A stretch of DNA of 64,000 nucleotides from assembly GCA_905215465.1 (NCBI GenBank), contig CAJMPT010000002.1, forward strand, positions 1-64,000. The letters run 5' to 3'. Of the stretch, positions 35,436 to 44,178 are shown piece after piece; position 1 is the first letter of the stretch, and each line of letters opens with the position of its first letter. The translations under genes were made by a program, and so were the position numbers. The DNA comes from an uncultured bacterium (GTDB lineage: Bacteria; Actinomycetota; Coriobacteriia; Coriobacteriales; Atopobiaceae). The notes beneath the pieces were generated by a model. The model was not told where the DNA came from. It saw only the letters and a list, made by a program, of their open reading frames with translations, and ran no database searches.

Positions 35436-36071
35436 CTAAACCTTTCTGCTCTTGGCGATTGCCAGCGTCGCCCTCGCGATTGCAAGGGCACTCTTACGGC
35501 GCGCAAGCTCCTTGCGCGACTGCTTAATCACTCCGTTAAGCAGGTTTCTTGCTGAAATCTCCGTATTGGGGTCAGCCGGAAGGCTCACCGCCGACACGTC
35601 GAAAACCTTTTTGACGCGCGTAATGGTCGTGGTGTGCGTGTCCCGGTCGTATTCGTCAGCGCCCACGCTGAAAGCCCACGACATGCGCGTAATAAGGCCG
35701 TTAGTAATCTCTTCGTAAAGGTCGCGCGCGGCCTGAGATCCGCTAAGGTCTGCCGCGATGAAAAGCCCGTGCTTGTCAGGCTCGACAATGAGCGTGTTGT
35801 TGCTCATGCGCGCAAGCACCTTGCCCGCATGGTCGTACTGCATGATAACGTCGCTCATGTCCGCGCCGTCGAAAGCGCCGGGGTCGATAATCTCGCGATA
35901 CTCGTTGCCGTCCCAGTCGGTGAAAAGCACGTATGGGTCGTTGAATGTCGATGCGTAGCCCTCGACGTAGTAATCGGTGTCAAAGCGCTTGTTCGCGCTT
36001 CCGTCAGCCGTCCGCACGTTGAGCGGCACGGCAAGGGAACGGTATTGCCGCTCACTCGGTTTCGCTGGCAT
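35436..36071 (-). CDS. HK97-family prohead protease
   Basis: 211 residues. Motifs VEGYASTFNDPYVL, the catalytic-type histidine in MQYDHAGKVLARM, and the serine region GLITRMSWAFSVG fit U35/HK97 prohead proteases. It cleaves the capsid delta domain during maturation. The long basic C-terminus (SRKELARRKSALAIARATLAIA) is a little unusual. Overlaps the portal stop by 20 bases. Confidence 0.9.
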   Translation of the reverse strand: MPAKPSERQYRSLAVPLNVRTADGSANKRFDTDYYVEGYASTFNDPYVLFTDWDGNEYREIIDPGAFDGADMSDVIMQYDHAGKVLARMSNNTLIVEPDKHGLFIAADLSGSQAARDLYEEITNGLITRMSWAFSVGADEYDRDTHTTTITRVKKVFDVSAVSLPADPNTEISARNLLNGVIKQSRKELARRKSALAIARATLAIAKSRKV

Positions 36072-37329
36072 CGTCTACCTCCTTGCTGGTTCCAACGCCG
36101 CTGCTCGCGTCGATAGCGGCTATGTTTGCGTTCGTCTCTGCGGCCTGCGCCGCCTGTTCCGCCGTGTGCTCGCTGATGAGCGCAAGGTCGATGTACTCGC
36201 CGCGTATGACGTGCCGCTCTCCGCCGTCGTAGTGCGCCGATTGGAAAACGTCAGCAACCTGATTGCCGCACCAGATTCCACGGTCGAACAGCGCGACGGA
36301 AACGTTAAGCTTCGTCGTGTTGCTGGCGAACTCTAGTCGGTTCGCGCTGAACATGATTGAGTTTCCGTGCGCTATCTCGTTCGACGTGTACGTCATGGAG
36401 GTGATAACGAATCCGAGCTGAACAGCGAACGGCTCGATGCGTCCTTCGTAGTAGCTGTTGAAGGTGTCTTCGTCCGCGCAGTTCGTGACGATATCCTCAT
36501 TGGAGCCGAAGAAGCGGTAAGCGCTCTTCTCTATTCGCTCCATCTGCGCCGCATCGACCGTGTAGCTTGTCGGCGTGATCTGCTCAACGTCCGAAAACAG
36601 CTTGTCGTATACCGCGATTCCTCCCGCGTTGTCGGCGGAAAGCTGAGCGTTGAACGCCTTGCGCGCCCGCTCTTGGTCGCCTTCGTTTCGGTTCTGGCTC
36701 AGCTTGCCGATAAAGCGAATTGCCGCGCCCTGATTGATAGCCGCTTGCTCTGCTTCGTTCTGAGCGTGCATAAGCTCTAGCGTCGGCTGAAGAACGTTCG
36801 TACCGTCGCCGAACAAATCGCTTTGGTACTGGTGGCGCGTCATCACGCCGACGCGAGACCACTCTACAAGCACGCTGTCGCCGGTCGGGAACGTGAGCAT
36901 TAGCCAAAGCTCGCCGTCAACGTCGTATGCTTCGCACTGGCTCGGCAGCACGGGATAGTACCCGGTGATCGTAAGTCCGTCGCCAGCGTCGATGGGCACG
37001 ATAAGCGCCGTGTCGTTGACCTGAAGAATCGTCCAAATGCGCTTGATGAACTGCGGCGTGGTCATCCACGGGTTAGGCTGCTGCCTGAGAGCGCGCGCGG
37101 CGACAGGCTGAGCAGAGCCGGAAACCTCCGGCTTCAGCTTGCTTGCGTGGTCTGCGCCGCTCTCGATGATGCTACGCGTAAGCTCTGCTTCATAAAGCCC
37201 GCCCTGCCATGTCGTGAACGACGGGGCATATGCCGTGAACGTGGAGAAATAGCCGTTTACCGCTTGCATCTGCGGACGGTGGAACACCGCATCGAATAGC
37301 GAGCGCAAAAACGGTTGTGATCTGCTCAA
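36052..37329 (-). CDS. Portal protein
   Basis: 425 residues from a TTG start (MSRSQPFLRSLFDAVF) with AGGAGG six bases ahead; a further upstream start would be inside terL. HK97-type portal features: SIIESGADHASKLKPEV, ARALRQQPNPWMTTPQFIKRIWTILQVNDTALIVP, MHAQNEAEQAAINQGAAIRFIGKLSQN. The portal ring is the DNA entry point of the head. Confidence 0.92.
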   Translation of the reverse strand: MSRSQPFLRSLFDAVFHRPQMQAVNGYFSTFTAYAPSFTTWQGGLYEAELTRSIIESGADHASKLKPEVSGSAQPVAARALRQQPNPWMTTPQFIKRIWTILQVNDTALIVPIDAGDGLTITGYYPVLPSQCEAYDVDGELWLMLTFPTGDSVLVEWSRVGVMTRHQYQSDLFGDGTNVLQPTLELMHAQNEAEQAAINQGAAIRFIGKLSQNRNEGDQERARKAFNAQLSADNAGGIAVYDKLFSDVEQITPTSYTVDAAQMERIEKSAYRFFGSNEDIVTNCADEDTFNSYYEGRIEPFAVQLGFVITSMTYTSNEIAHGNSIMFSANRLEFASNTTKLNVSVALFDRGIWCGNQVADVFQSAHYDGGERHVIRGEYIDLALISEHTAEQAAQAAETNANIAAIDASSGVGTSKEVDDASETE

Positions 37330-37331
37330 CT

Positions 37332-39068
37332 CTAACCTCCTATCATCGCGCGGTAATCGTCCGCAATGTTCTTCATCGCAATGAACGCGTCGCACTCAGC
37401 AGCCCACGCGTCTATGCGGTTGCGCGGGTCTTGGTTCTTCTTGTCCGGCTGAATGTTGCCGTTCACGTCGGTTCGAATGGCGACGTTCGAGCGGCACCAT
37501 TCGGCAATCGGGTTGGCGTTGTCCACGATGCGCCCTTCCTTGTAGAGCGCTCGAAGCTCCTTCATCGGCATTGACAGCGTTTGCGCGCCCTGAATGATCT
37601 TTTGCAGATTGTCGGCTCCGAAATAGTCTTCGTATGCTTCCACAGTCGGCACGTCGCGCATGTGCCACGGGTCATAGCCGCAAGAGACGGCATAGATTCC
37701 GTACTTGTCCTGAACCTCAGCAACCCAATCCAGAACGTCGCGCTTGTCCATGATGGGCGTTTCGCACGTCCGCATAAGCCCGCGCGCAATCCACGCGTCG
37801 TAAGGCACGCCGTCGCGCCCTCCGCGCCGCCCCTCCTTCTCCGCTTGCTCCAACGCGCGAAGCGGAATCCACGCCATGTGCAGCGCGTAGAAGTTCGGGT
37901 CGTTAGGCCGCTGCATGAGAAGGCAAGCTGCGGTAAGGTCGGTCGTGTCCGCCGCGTCAACGCCAAGCACGGCATACGTAAACGTTCCGTCTCCGGGGTC
38001 GAAAGTCGCTTCGTTGTGAATCTCAGACCACGTAAGCCACGCCTGAGACTGGTTCTCAATGAGGTTGAAGTCCTTAACAAGCAGGGTTGGAAGGTATGTC
38101 GCATCGTCCTTCGCCTTGGAAACGTTCTGACGGAGGGCGGAAAGCGATTTGATGGTGCCAAGGCCAGGGTTTGCCTTTACCCAAGCTCCTTCGTCCTGCC
38201 ATTCCTCGCGCTCGTCAAGCTCGAAGATGAACGCTATGAAGCGCTTCGCCTTCTCTCCGGTCGCCTTGCCGTCAAGCCATTTTGTCGCGTACTCGTATTG
38301 CGCATCGAAGATGCCGTTTCGCACGAAGCCGTTAGTCGTGATCTCCAAAACTAGCGGCTGGCGGCGGGCGGACGTTCCCTGCATCGTCAGGTCGTATAGG
38401 TCGCGGTTCTTCATCGCGGCCAGCTCGTCAACGATAGCGCCGGAAATATCCAGACCGTCTAGGTGGTTCGTGTTGGCGCTCAGCGCCTTGATGGTGCCCA
38501 TGTTCAGATCGCAGTAAAGGTCTGACACGCGCTTTCTGATGTGCTTAGCGAGCGCGGGGCTTGTGAGCACCATACGCCAAGCGTTGTTGAACCCCTTTGC
38601 CGCCTGATCGTGGGCGGTGGCGACGTTGTAGACCTCCGGTGCGCCCTCATCGTCGTTAACGAGCAAATCAAGCTCTATCGCAGACGCAAGCGCGGTCTTT
38701 CCGTTCTTGCGCCCCATAATCCAGAGCACTTCTCGGTACTGGCGCACGCCCTCAGCGTCAACGAAGCCGAAAACGACCGACAGAATGGCGCGTTGGAAAA
38801 GCTCTAGCTTGAAATCGTGACCCAAGCGCCCGGACGGTAGGCGGCAGAAGCTTTCGATGAACCGAACGTGCTTCTGCGCGAACTCTTCGCGGTAGTGGTA
38901 CGGATAGAGCGGGTCGGTGTTGTCCATGTCGCGCAGGACATGAGCGGCAACCTGCTTCATCTTCTCGCACGCTATGATCTCGCCGCTCAGTATGCCGCCG
39001 AAGTATTCGCGTATCGCGCGCTCGCACGAGCCGCCCTTATACTTCGCCCTAGCCGTACCGCGTTTCAT
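37332..39068 (-). CDS. terL: Terminase large subunit
   Basis: 578 residues from ATG 39068 (MKRGTARAKYKGG), overlapping terS by 20 bases. ATPase part: Walker A-like IMGRKNGKTALASAI near residue 115 and Walker B SGAIVDELAAM. Nuclease part: YAVLGVDAADTTDLTAACLL with the first metal Asp, and GYDPWHM later. It packages DNA into proheads. This type, with an adjacent HNH gene, usually generates cohesive ends. Confidence 0.95.
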   Translation of the reverse strand: MKRGTARAKYKGGSCERAIREYFGGILSGEIIACEKMKQVAAHVLRDMDNTDPLYPYHYREEFAQKHVRFIESFCRLPSGRLGHDFKLELFQRAILSVVFGFVDAEGVRQYREVLWIMGRKNGKTALASAIELDLLVNDDEGAPEVYNVATAHDQAAKGFNNAWRMVLTSPALAKHIRKRVSDLYCDLNMGTIKALSANTNHLDGLDISGAIVDELAAMKNRDLYDLTMQGTSARRQPLVLEITTNGFVRNGIFDAQYEYATKWLDGKATGEKAKRFIAFIFELDEREEWQDEGAWVKANPGLGTIKSLSALRQNVSKAKDDATYLPTLLVKDFNLIENQSQAWLTWSEIHNEATFDPGDGTFTYAVLGVDAADTTDLTAACLLMQRPNDPNFYALHMAWIPLRALEQAEKEGRRGGRDGVPYDAWIARGLMRTCETPIMDKRDVLDWVAEVQDKYGIYAVSCGYDPWHMRDVPTVEAYEDYFGADNLQKIIQGAQTLSMPMKELRALYKEGRIVDNANPIAEWCRSNVAIRTDVNGNIQPDKKNQDPRNRIDAWAAECDAFIAMKNIADDYRAMIGG

Positions 39069-39471
39069 TGATGAAGTCAATGAGCGCGTCGGCAGCGGCG
39101 GTGCCGTTCGGCATCATGTCGGTAAGCTGCTTCACGCCGCGCGAAAACGTAGTGAACAGCTTGTTGTATGCACTGAATCCGGGATGCTCGCGCAGCCCGG
39201 TCTGCCCGCCGCCGTTGTCATACTCGGTGAAGATATCTTCGTAGAGCAGATCGGCGCGGGCATCGTCAAGCTTGACCTTCAGAAAAGCGAGGTTCGCAAG
39301 CAGCGGCATGACGGTTTTTCGCTTCTCGTCGGGGATAGCGCCCTTGGTGATCTCGCGCAGCTTCTTAAGCTCGCTCTCTACGCGCTTCTGCTTGGAAGTC
39401 GGGCGCTTCGGCGGGCTATTCCCGGAAACCTTCGGCGAAACTTTCGAAGTATTGCCTACTTTCGCCGTCAT
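39049..39471 (-). CDS. terS: Terminase small subunit
   Basis: 140 residues: a basic Pro/Lys-rich start (SPKVSGNSPPKRPTSKQKRVESEL) then helical P27-like sequence LPLLANLAFLKVKLDDARADLLYEDIFTEYDNGGGQTG and HPGFSAYNKLFTTFSRGVKQL. It recognises packaging sites and is immediately upstream of terL. Confidence 0.88.
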   Translation of the reverse strand: MTAKVGNTSKVSPKVSGNSPPKRPTSKQKRVESELKKLREITKGAIPDEKRKTVMPLLANLAFLKVKLDDARADLLYEDIFTEYDNGGGQTGLREHPGFSAYNKLFTTFSRGVKQLTDMMPNGTAAADALIDFINETRYG

Positions 39472-39482
39472 CGCAAGACCAC

Positions 39483-39641
39483 CCCCTTTTCAAAATCCGG
39501 CGCGCGCAAGAAATTACCTCCCGGCGTTGGTGCCCTAGGCACCACCTGCGTTTTTCAGACCGGGGGGATTGTCACGCGGGTTCACCTGCGGTTTTGCGTC
39601 CGCTTTCCCGCGCTTGCGTCGCGTTGTGTCGTGTCTTTGAA
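39483..39641. other. Candidate cos/packaging region
   Basis: 159 bases without a gene between the HNH endonuclease and terS. They contain a 17-bp perfect palindrome, TGGTGCC-CTA-GGCACCA (39528-39544), and two copies of CACCTGCG. HNH-terS-terL phages usually have cos sites in this place. No overhang can be assigned by eye. Confidence 0.45.
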
Positions 39642-39959
39642 TCAATCGCCAAGCGATATCAAATTGCCGTCGCTATCGAAGGCAAGCCCTCGCCTTGTCG
39701 CTCCCTGCCTTATCCAGCCATGCACCTTCTTATGGCATCGGTCGCATAGGCTAACAAGGTTGCTTGGGTCGGTCGCAATGCTTGGGTCGCTTATGTTCGC
39801 TGGCGTAAGCTCGATGATGTGATGCACCATGACTGCGGGCGTGATCTCTCCTTGCTGCAAGCAGTGCTGGCAAAGGTGAGCGTCGCGCGTCAGCGCCGCG
39901 TCTCTGGCGCGTTCCCAGTCGGCGGATGCGTAGAAGGCGCGCGAGAAGTCCTTAGCCAT
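39642..39959 (-). CDS. HNH endonuclease
   Basis: 105 residues. Zinc-binding CxxC in LCQHCLQQG and LCDRCHKK, and the catalytic MVHHIIELTPAN with HH form a standard HNH motif. In HK97-like phages this protein acts with the terminases in DNA packaging and cos cleavage. It is first in the leftward packaging/late operon, directly after a terminator that ends the early operon. Confidence 0.92.
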   Translation of the reverse strand: MAKDFSRAFYASADWERARDAALTRDAHLCQHCLQQGEITPAVMVHHIIELTPANISDPSIATDPSNLVSLCDRCHKKVHGWIRQGATRRGLAFDSDGNLISLGD

Positions 39960-39976
39960 AGCGCACCCCCAAACAA

Positions 39977-40006
39977 AAAGGCCACGAGCGCTGCCGCCCG
40001 TGGCCT
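39977..40006 (-). terminator. Terminator between early and late regions
   Basis: AAGGCCACGGGCG pairs with CGCTCGTGGCCTT and is followed by TTTTGTTTGG on the minus strand. It lies between the late-regulator-like gene and the HNH gene, the usual site of antitermination or of a late promoter. Confidence 0.8.
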
Positions 40007-40065
40007 TACCTAATCCACCGTACCGAACTTTAGCAGAAGGCGGAAAGTGAACGCAAGTGCCAATC

Positions 40066-40515
40066 TTAGTCGTTCTTCAATTTCGCCCATCCCACGCGGT
40101 CGATATAGGCGAATCCAGCCTTGCAGAGTTCACGGCACCACTGCTGCGAGCACTGCATTATTTCCGCTACCTCCGCCCATTCCTGCGCCTGAAGATAGAC
40201 CATGCAGATTGCGTCGGCGTATCTGGTGCCTTTGAGCTTGGCAAGCCCGCCGCGCCCGTCTTGCCCGTAAAGCAGTTCGCACGCTTCGTCAATAACGCCC
40301 TGAGCGTTATTGATTCGCTGCTGCAACCTGTCTTCGAAGTCGATACGCTGCAATATCGAGAGTGACCCATCGGAAACCTCACCGCCCCCGCGCCCCTCCG
40401 TGTAGCTCTGCGCCTTGGCACCTTCCTTGGCCTTCATGCGTTCGAGCATATCCCGCGCCTTATCGGTCTTCACCACCTCGGCGCGGATACCCTCGAAATA
40501 CTCCTTTGCTTTCAA
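40066..40515 (-). CDS. Putative late transcription regulator (ArpU/RinA-like)
   Basis: 149 residues. The C-terminal ~65 residues resemble sigma-70 region 4: CMVYLQAQEWAEVAEIMQCSQQWCRELCKAGFAYIDRVG has the helix-turn-helix layout. The N-terminal half is a charged helix with ARDMLERMKAKEGAKAQSY. Proteins of this type at the end of the early operon switch on late transcription in Gram-positive phages. Activity is inferred. Confidence 0.78.
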   Translation of the reverse strand: MKAKEYFEGIRAEVVKTDKARDMLERMKAKEGAKAQSYTEGRGGGEVSDGSLSILQRIDFEDRLQQRINNAQGVIDEACELLYGQDGRGGLAKLKGTRYADAICMVYLQAQEWAEVAEIMQCSQQWCRELCKAGFAYIDRVGWAKLKND

Positions 40516-40526
40516 GATCGCGTCAC

Positions 40527-40967
40527 CTACTCAACGCCCGTGCTGCCGAAGCCGCCCGCGCCGCGCTCGGTGTCGCTCAGCTCATCGACCGGCACAAGCT
40601 CGCACGGAACGTAAGGCATCACGACAAGCTGGCAGACGCGCGTTCCCGCTTCGAGCGTAACAGTCTCGTAGCTCTGATTGATGAGAGCCGCGCAGACCTC
40701 GCCGCGATATCCGCTGTCGATAACGCCAACGCTATTCGAAAGCGTGATGCCCTGCTTTGCCGCAAGGCCGCTGCGCGGGAACACCAGCCCCACGCAACCG
40801 CTCGGAATCTCGACGGCAAGGCCGCAACCGACAACGCACTTCTGCATCGGTTCGAGCGTGACAGTCTCGGTAATGCGAAGATCAAGCCCAGCGTCGCCCT
40901 CATGCGCGTAGCGCGGCATCTCGATTCCCTCATTGACCTTCTTAGCGCGAAGCTTCCTGCCAATCAT
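40527..40967 (-). CDS. dut: dUTP diphosphatase
   Basis: 146 residues; trimeric dUTPase with all five motifs: HEGDAGLDLR, PRSGLAAKQGI, GVIDSGYRGEV, GTRVCQLVVMPY and the C-terminal arm RGAGGFGSTG. It hydrolyses dUTP to dUMP, limiting uracil in phage DNA. It overlaps its neighbour by one base. Confidence 0.96.
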   Translation of the reverse strand: MIGRKLRAKKVNEGIEMPRYAHEGDAGLDLRITETVTLEPMQKCVVGCGLAVEIPSGCVGLVFPRSGLAAKQGITLSNSVGVIDSGYRGEVCAALINQSYETVTLEAGTRVCQLVVMPYVPCELVPVDELSDTERGAGGFGSTGVE

Positions 40968-41251
40968 TAGCGCACCCCCAGAACATGACGCGTGACGCGC
41001 ACGCTTCCAGCCTTAACCCACTTGCCGCCGTAAGTCTGACCCTTCGGGCGGATAACAACCTTGTTTCGGTGGCTCATCGCGACAACCTGATATTCGCTGC
41101 CCTCATGCTCCACCGTGTCGTTGAGGAAAACGAGCTTACCCGCCGAATCGACCGGGAACGAAGCGGCGCTGGCGTATGCCGCGACCTCCGGCACGAGCAC
41201 GACATAAACGGGCTGCTTGATCTCTGCGCCCTTCTTCTTGATTCCGAACAT
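40967..41251 (-). CDS. Hypothetical phage protein
   Basis: 94 residues starting MFGIKKKGAEIKQPVYVVLVPEV. Beta-rich with GSEYQVVAMSHRNKVVIRPKGQTYGG. No recognised domain or membrane segment. It lies between dut and ssb in the nucleotide-metabolism block and overlaps dut by one base, so it is expressed with them. Confidence 0.75.
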   Translation of the reverse strand: MFGIKKKGAEIKQPVYVVLVPEVAAYASAASFPVDSAGKLVFLNDTVEHEGSEYQVVAMSHRNKVVIRPKGQTYGGKWVKAGSVRVTRHVLGVR

Positions 41252-41262
41252 CCTTCTTCCTC

Positions 41263-41718
41263 CTAAAACGGTATGTCATCGTCGTAAAGGTCGGGCGCTG
41301 CCGGTTGCACTGGCGCAACGGGCGACGGGTCGCCGGTGGCCATCGCAAGACCGGGCGCGGCTGCATTCGCCGGTGCTGGCGATTGCGCGTCGCGCTTGTA
41401 CTGCATCAGCTCCACATCATCAACGCGAACTTCCCAGCGTTTGATGCTTTGACCGTCTTTCTGATAGCTGCGCGTATGGATGCGTCCGAGAAACGAAATC
41501 TTGGTTCCCTTGCGAAGCCACGGCGCGAGCGCTTCGGCGCGCTTGCCGAACATGACGCAATCAGGCCAGTTGGTGTATTCGCCCCATGTACCATCGCCAT
41601 TCGGCGTGCGCTCGTTTACTGCAAGCGAGAACGAAACGACAGGGTTTCCGCTTTTCGTATAGCGCAGCTCTGCATCTGCACCAAGGTTGCCGGATAACGT
41701 GATCTTGTTTAGGCTCAT
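41263..41718 (-). CDS. ssb: Single-stranded DNA-binding protein
   Basis: 151 residues: MSLNKITLSGNLGADAELRYT opens the OB fold, with FSLAVNER and TWGEYTNWPDCVMFGKRAEALAPWL, a Pro/Ala-rich linker, and the conserved acidic tail DLYDDDIPF that recruits replication partners. It coats single-stranded DNA during phage replication. Confidence 0.96.
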   Translation of the reverse strand: MSLNKITLSGNLGADAELRYTKSGNPVVSFSLAVNERTPNGDGTWGEYTNWPDCVMFGKRAEALAPWLRKGTKISFLGRIHTRSYQKDGQSIKRWEVRVDDVELMQYKRDAQSPAPANAAAPGLAMATGDPSPVAPVQPAAPDLYDDDIPF

Positions 41719-42119
41719 ACCTCATAGCCCCCCATCCTGCGCATTTGCTGCACGATGTGAAGACTGAGCGTCATAACGCCCTTGATGCAGGATTCCTTAT
41801 CGTTCATCTGCTCGCCTTGCAACGTGTCGCAACAGCAGCACGAGCCATACGAAACACGGACGTACCAGTATTCGCTAGGTTGATAGCCAACTTCAGGAAT
41901 GACGTAAACAAGCGTCCCCTGATAGTCCCCATCGTTGATTTCATGGATGTTCTCGAAATCTGGCTTGGGGTCGCCATATCCGCCCGTCGTTTCAAGCGCA
42001 ATCGCCCTGACGGTCGCCTTGACGATTGCGGAGTAATCGCAACCAAGGCAGATTGGTTCAAGCCAGCTCTGGATGAGATCGCGGTTCTTCATCCATGCGT
42101 CAACAAACTTCTGAATCAT
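41715..42119 (-). CDS. Hypothetical phage protein (Cys-rich core)
   Basis: 134 residues. Contains an unusual SYGSCCCCDTL run near residue 93 and a tryptophan-rich start (KFVDAWMKNRDLIQSWLEPICLG). No family recognised. It overlaps ssb and the mIHF-like gene by 4 bases each, so it is part of the same operon. The four consecutive cysteines could bind metal. Confidence 0.72.
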   Translation of the reverse strand: MIQKFVDAWMKNRDLIQSWLEPICLGCDYSAIVKATVRAIALETTGGYGDPKPDFENIHEINDGDYQGTLVYVIPEVGYQPSEYWYVRVSYGSCCCCDTLQGEQMNDKESCIKGVMTLSLHIVQQMRRMGGYEV

Positions 42120-42436
42120 CGAGAACCACCGCCGAACAGTTCGACAAGCGCCGCGCGCTGGTTAGCGCCAAGCCCCTTGATGCGCCGAGATTCGGCGATG
42201 CGCAGCCGCTTCATGGTCTGCTGCGTGCGGGCGAATCCGTAGCCCGGTGCAGCCTTTATGAGCGTGAAAACCTTCATCCGCGAAACAGTCTCGTCTTCGA
42301 GCGCCATGTTGAGAACGTCAACGACGCTGTAAGAGCCGTCGGCAACGCTCTTCAGGATTGCAGCCCTGCGCTGGCGCGCAGCCTTGGCCTTTTCGAGGTT
42401 TTCGCGGCGCTGCTCAGTTGTCAGATTCGGAATCAT
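42116..42436 (-). CDS. Actinobacterial integration host factor-like protein (mIHF)
   Basis: 106 residues: a basic helical N-terminus (TEQRRENLEKAKAARQRRAAIL) and a C-terminal helix-two-turn-helix region, KAAPGYGFARTQQTMKRLRIAESRRIKGLGANQRAALVELF, closely resembling mycobacterial IHF (consensus ...SRRVRGLGANQRxAL). mIHF bends DNA and was found as the host factor of mycobacteriophage L5 integration. A phage-encoded copy may serve integration, excision or nucleoid control. Confidence 0.87.
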   Translation of the reverse strand: MIPNLTTEQRRENLEKAKAARQRRAAILKSVADGSYSVVDVLNMALEDETVSRMKVFTLIKAAPGYGFARTQQTMKRLRIAESRRIKGLGANQRAALVELFGGGSR

Positions 42437-42590
42437 CTTCGTAGCCTTCCTTCTCGTAGGTGATGTACTCGGTTCCGTGCGTCAGAGTGACGGGCGGCGT
42501 GTAGTCCTTCAGGGCATCGTCAACGCTCTGCGTCATGAGCTTGCGTTTGAGACGTGCCCAGTCATCGTCGTTAAGCTCAATGGTCTTCAT
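42414..42590 (-). CDS. Small acidic hypothetical protein (58 aa)
   Basis: A 58-residue ORF starting MKTIELNDDDWARLKRKL, with GAGGTGCG directly before the ATG, and ending in an acidic tail (YEDDSESDN). It overlaps the mIHF-like start by 23 bases, so translation is probably coupled. No known family; the acidic tail suggests protein or DNA-mimic interactions, which is speculation. Confidence 0.62.
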   Translation of the reverse strand: MKTIELNDDDWARLKRKLMTQSVDDALKDYTPPVTLTHGTEYITYEKEGYEDDSESDN

Positions 42591-42596
42591 CGCACC

Positions 42597-42854
42597 TCAT
42601 TTCTTCGTGACGCGGTAGGTGCCGGAAACCCGAATCGCCTTCAGTGACTTCAAGACGTGCTCCGCGTGCTCCTTGCCAACGATGGTCAGCGTTTGGGCGG
42701 GAATCGTGATCTCGTAGACCGTCTGCGCTTCCTGCTTCTCGCGCTCCCACATCCGCTTCAGGGCGGCTTCGGTCTTAGCCAACGTCGCTTGCATTTCCTT
42801 GCTTAGCTTCGGCGCGTCAGGCTTGAAATCGAACGTTTGCGGCTCCACTGGCAC
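42597..42854 (-). CDS. Hypothetical phage protein
   Basis: 85 residues starting MPVEPQTFDFKPDAPKL. A charged helix (SKEMQATLAKTEAALKRMWEREKQEAQ) is followed by a short beta-rich end. AGGGAGGGTGCC precedes the start. First gene after the tyrosine integrase on the minus strand; role unknown. Confidence 0.72.
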   Translation of the reverse strand: MPVEPQTFDFKPDAPKLSKEMQATLAKTEAALKRMWEREKQEAQTVYEITIPAQTLTIVGKEHAEHVLKSLKAIRVSGTYRVTKK

Positions 42855-42893
42855 CCTCCCTTCTCACGATTGCCTGATAATTACTTCTTATCT

Positions 42894-42918
42894 GGCACGG
42901 GCGGTCTTAACCCGTGCC
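42894..42918. other. Hairpin between integrase and downstream early genes
   Basis: GGCACGGG and CCCGTGCC form an 8-bp stem with a 9-base loop. It lacks a U-tract, so it may be an attenuator or regulatory site. The rest of 42855-43001 shows no gene. Confidence 0.45.
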
Positions 42919-43001
42919 GAAAGCGGCGGTTTATCTCGCGTTTCTCCCTCGGTCGCCGCGATGCCCGAAAACGGCGTTTTGGTTCACCTTTGGCACACCT
43001 C

Positions 43002-44177
43002 CTAACCCGCAGCACGGCGCTTCGCTTCACTGAAGAGCTGAGCCGCCGCCGCGTCTCGTCCGGGCATCAGGTGGCCGTAGATTCGAAGCGTCGTTGCTTC
43101 GTCCGCGTGCCCCATGCGCTCCGATAGCGTCTTCAGATCGCAGCCGTTGGCGATAAGCCACGAAGCGTGCGTGTGCCGCAAGCTGTGAAACGTAATCTCT
43201 CGCGGCAGTCCGCATGCGTCTCGTATGCGGCTGAAAGCCCGTGAAATCGTCGTTGGGCGCATATAAGAGCCGTCTAGCGTCACCAGTGGGCAATCAGCGC
43301 CCAAGCGCCCCAGAACGTCGCTCTGAAGCTTCGTGAAGGCATCAATAACCGCGATATCGTCTTGCGTAAGCGCGATGTTGCGGCACTTGCGGCCTTTGGT
43401 GACGTTTCGGCGATAAGGCTTCTTGCCCTTGCCCTCAATGACGTTTCCGCCGACGTGGACGTAAGACAGTGCGCGCTTAACGTCGATGCGCTGCACCGCG
43501 CAGACCTCGCCAACGCGCATGCCGGTAACGAGCGACAGCCACGAAGCGAACGCGTAGACGGCGGCGCGGTAGTCGGCCTTCGTCACGATCTCATTGCTAA
43601 GCGCGCCTTCCAGCTTTCCGTTGAAGCCCTCGAAGTCCCATTCGGTGAGCGCCGAAGCTTCGTGTCGTTCCGGCGACGGCTTGGCGACGTACACCAGCGG
43701 GTTAGCGTCGCAAATGCCAGCGTCTACGAAGTGGTTATAAGCGCCGCGCAAGAAGTTGTGGACGTTGATAACGCTATTGCGGCAAAGACCTTGCCCGCCT
43801 TCGTCCTTCGCCATGAGCAAGCGTTGCTCAAAGCGGTTGAAGTCCATAACGCCAAGATCGCGTGCGTTTGCGGTCTTCAGGTAACGTGCGACGTAGCGGC
43901 AGAACAGCCGATAGCTCTTAATGCTGTTCGGGCTTGCGCCGTTGCGCTCGCGCAGTTGCACGTAGTCTTCGAGCAAATCGGTCAAGCGGGCGCTTCTAAC
44001 CGTTCCGTCAGCCGTCACGTAAGCCGCCCACGTCTCGGCGAGGGCTTGCGCTTCCTCTTCGGTAGCCGCGTTAGGAAACCGCTTGTAAGGCCGAATAGCC
44101 TTGCCGTCCACACTGCGACCTAGGTACAAACGGCATTCGAACACGCCATCTGCGCCGCGCTTGACCTTAACGCCCAT
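43002..44177 (-). CDS. Tyrosine integrase (phage type)
   Basis: 391 residues from ATG 44177 (MGVKVKRGADGVFECRLYLGRS) with GAGGT upstream. N-terminal arm-binding domain, a SAM-like core-binding domain (LLEDYVQLRERNGASPNSIKSYRLFCRYV), and the catalytic domain with TGMRVGEVCAV (Arg), HSLRHTHASWL (His-x-x-Arg type), MGHADEATTLRIYGHL (His and nucleophilic Tyr). Unusually it lies about 7 kb from the attachment site inside the early operon, whereas a serine recombinase is next to the site. Its role, integration elsewhere or resolution, is open. Confidence 0.94.
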   Translation of the reverse strand: MGVKVKRGADGVFECRLYLGRSVDGKAIRPYKRFPNAATEEEAQALAETWAAYVTADGTVRSARLTDLLEDYVQLRERNGASPNSIKSYRLFCRYVARYLKTANARDLGVMDFNRFEQRLLMAKDEGGQGLCRNSVINVHNFLRGAYNHFVDAGICDANPLVYVAKPSPERHEASALTEWDFEGFNGKLEGALSNEIVTKADYRAAVYAFASWLSLVTGMRVGEVCAVQRIDVKRALSYVHVGGNVIEGKGKKPYRRNVTKGRKCRNIALTQDDIAVIDAFTKLQSDVLGRLGADCPLVTLDGSYMRPTTISRAFSRIRDACGLPREITFHSLRHTHASWLIANGCDLKTLSERMGHADEATTLRIYGHLMPGRDAAAAQLFSEAKRRAAG

Positions 44178-44178
44178 T

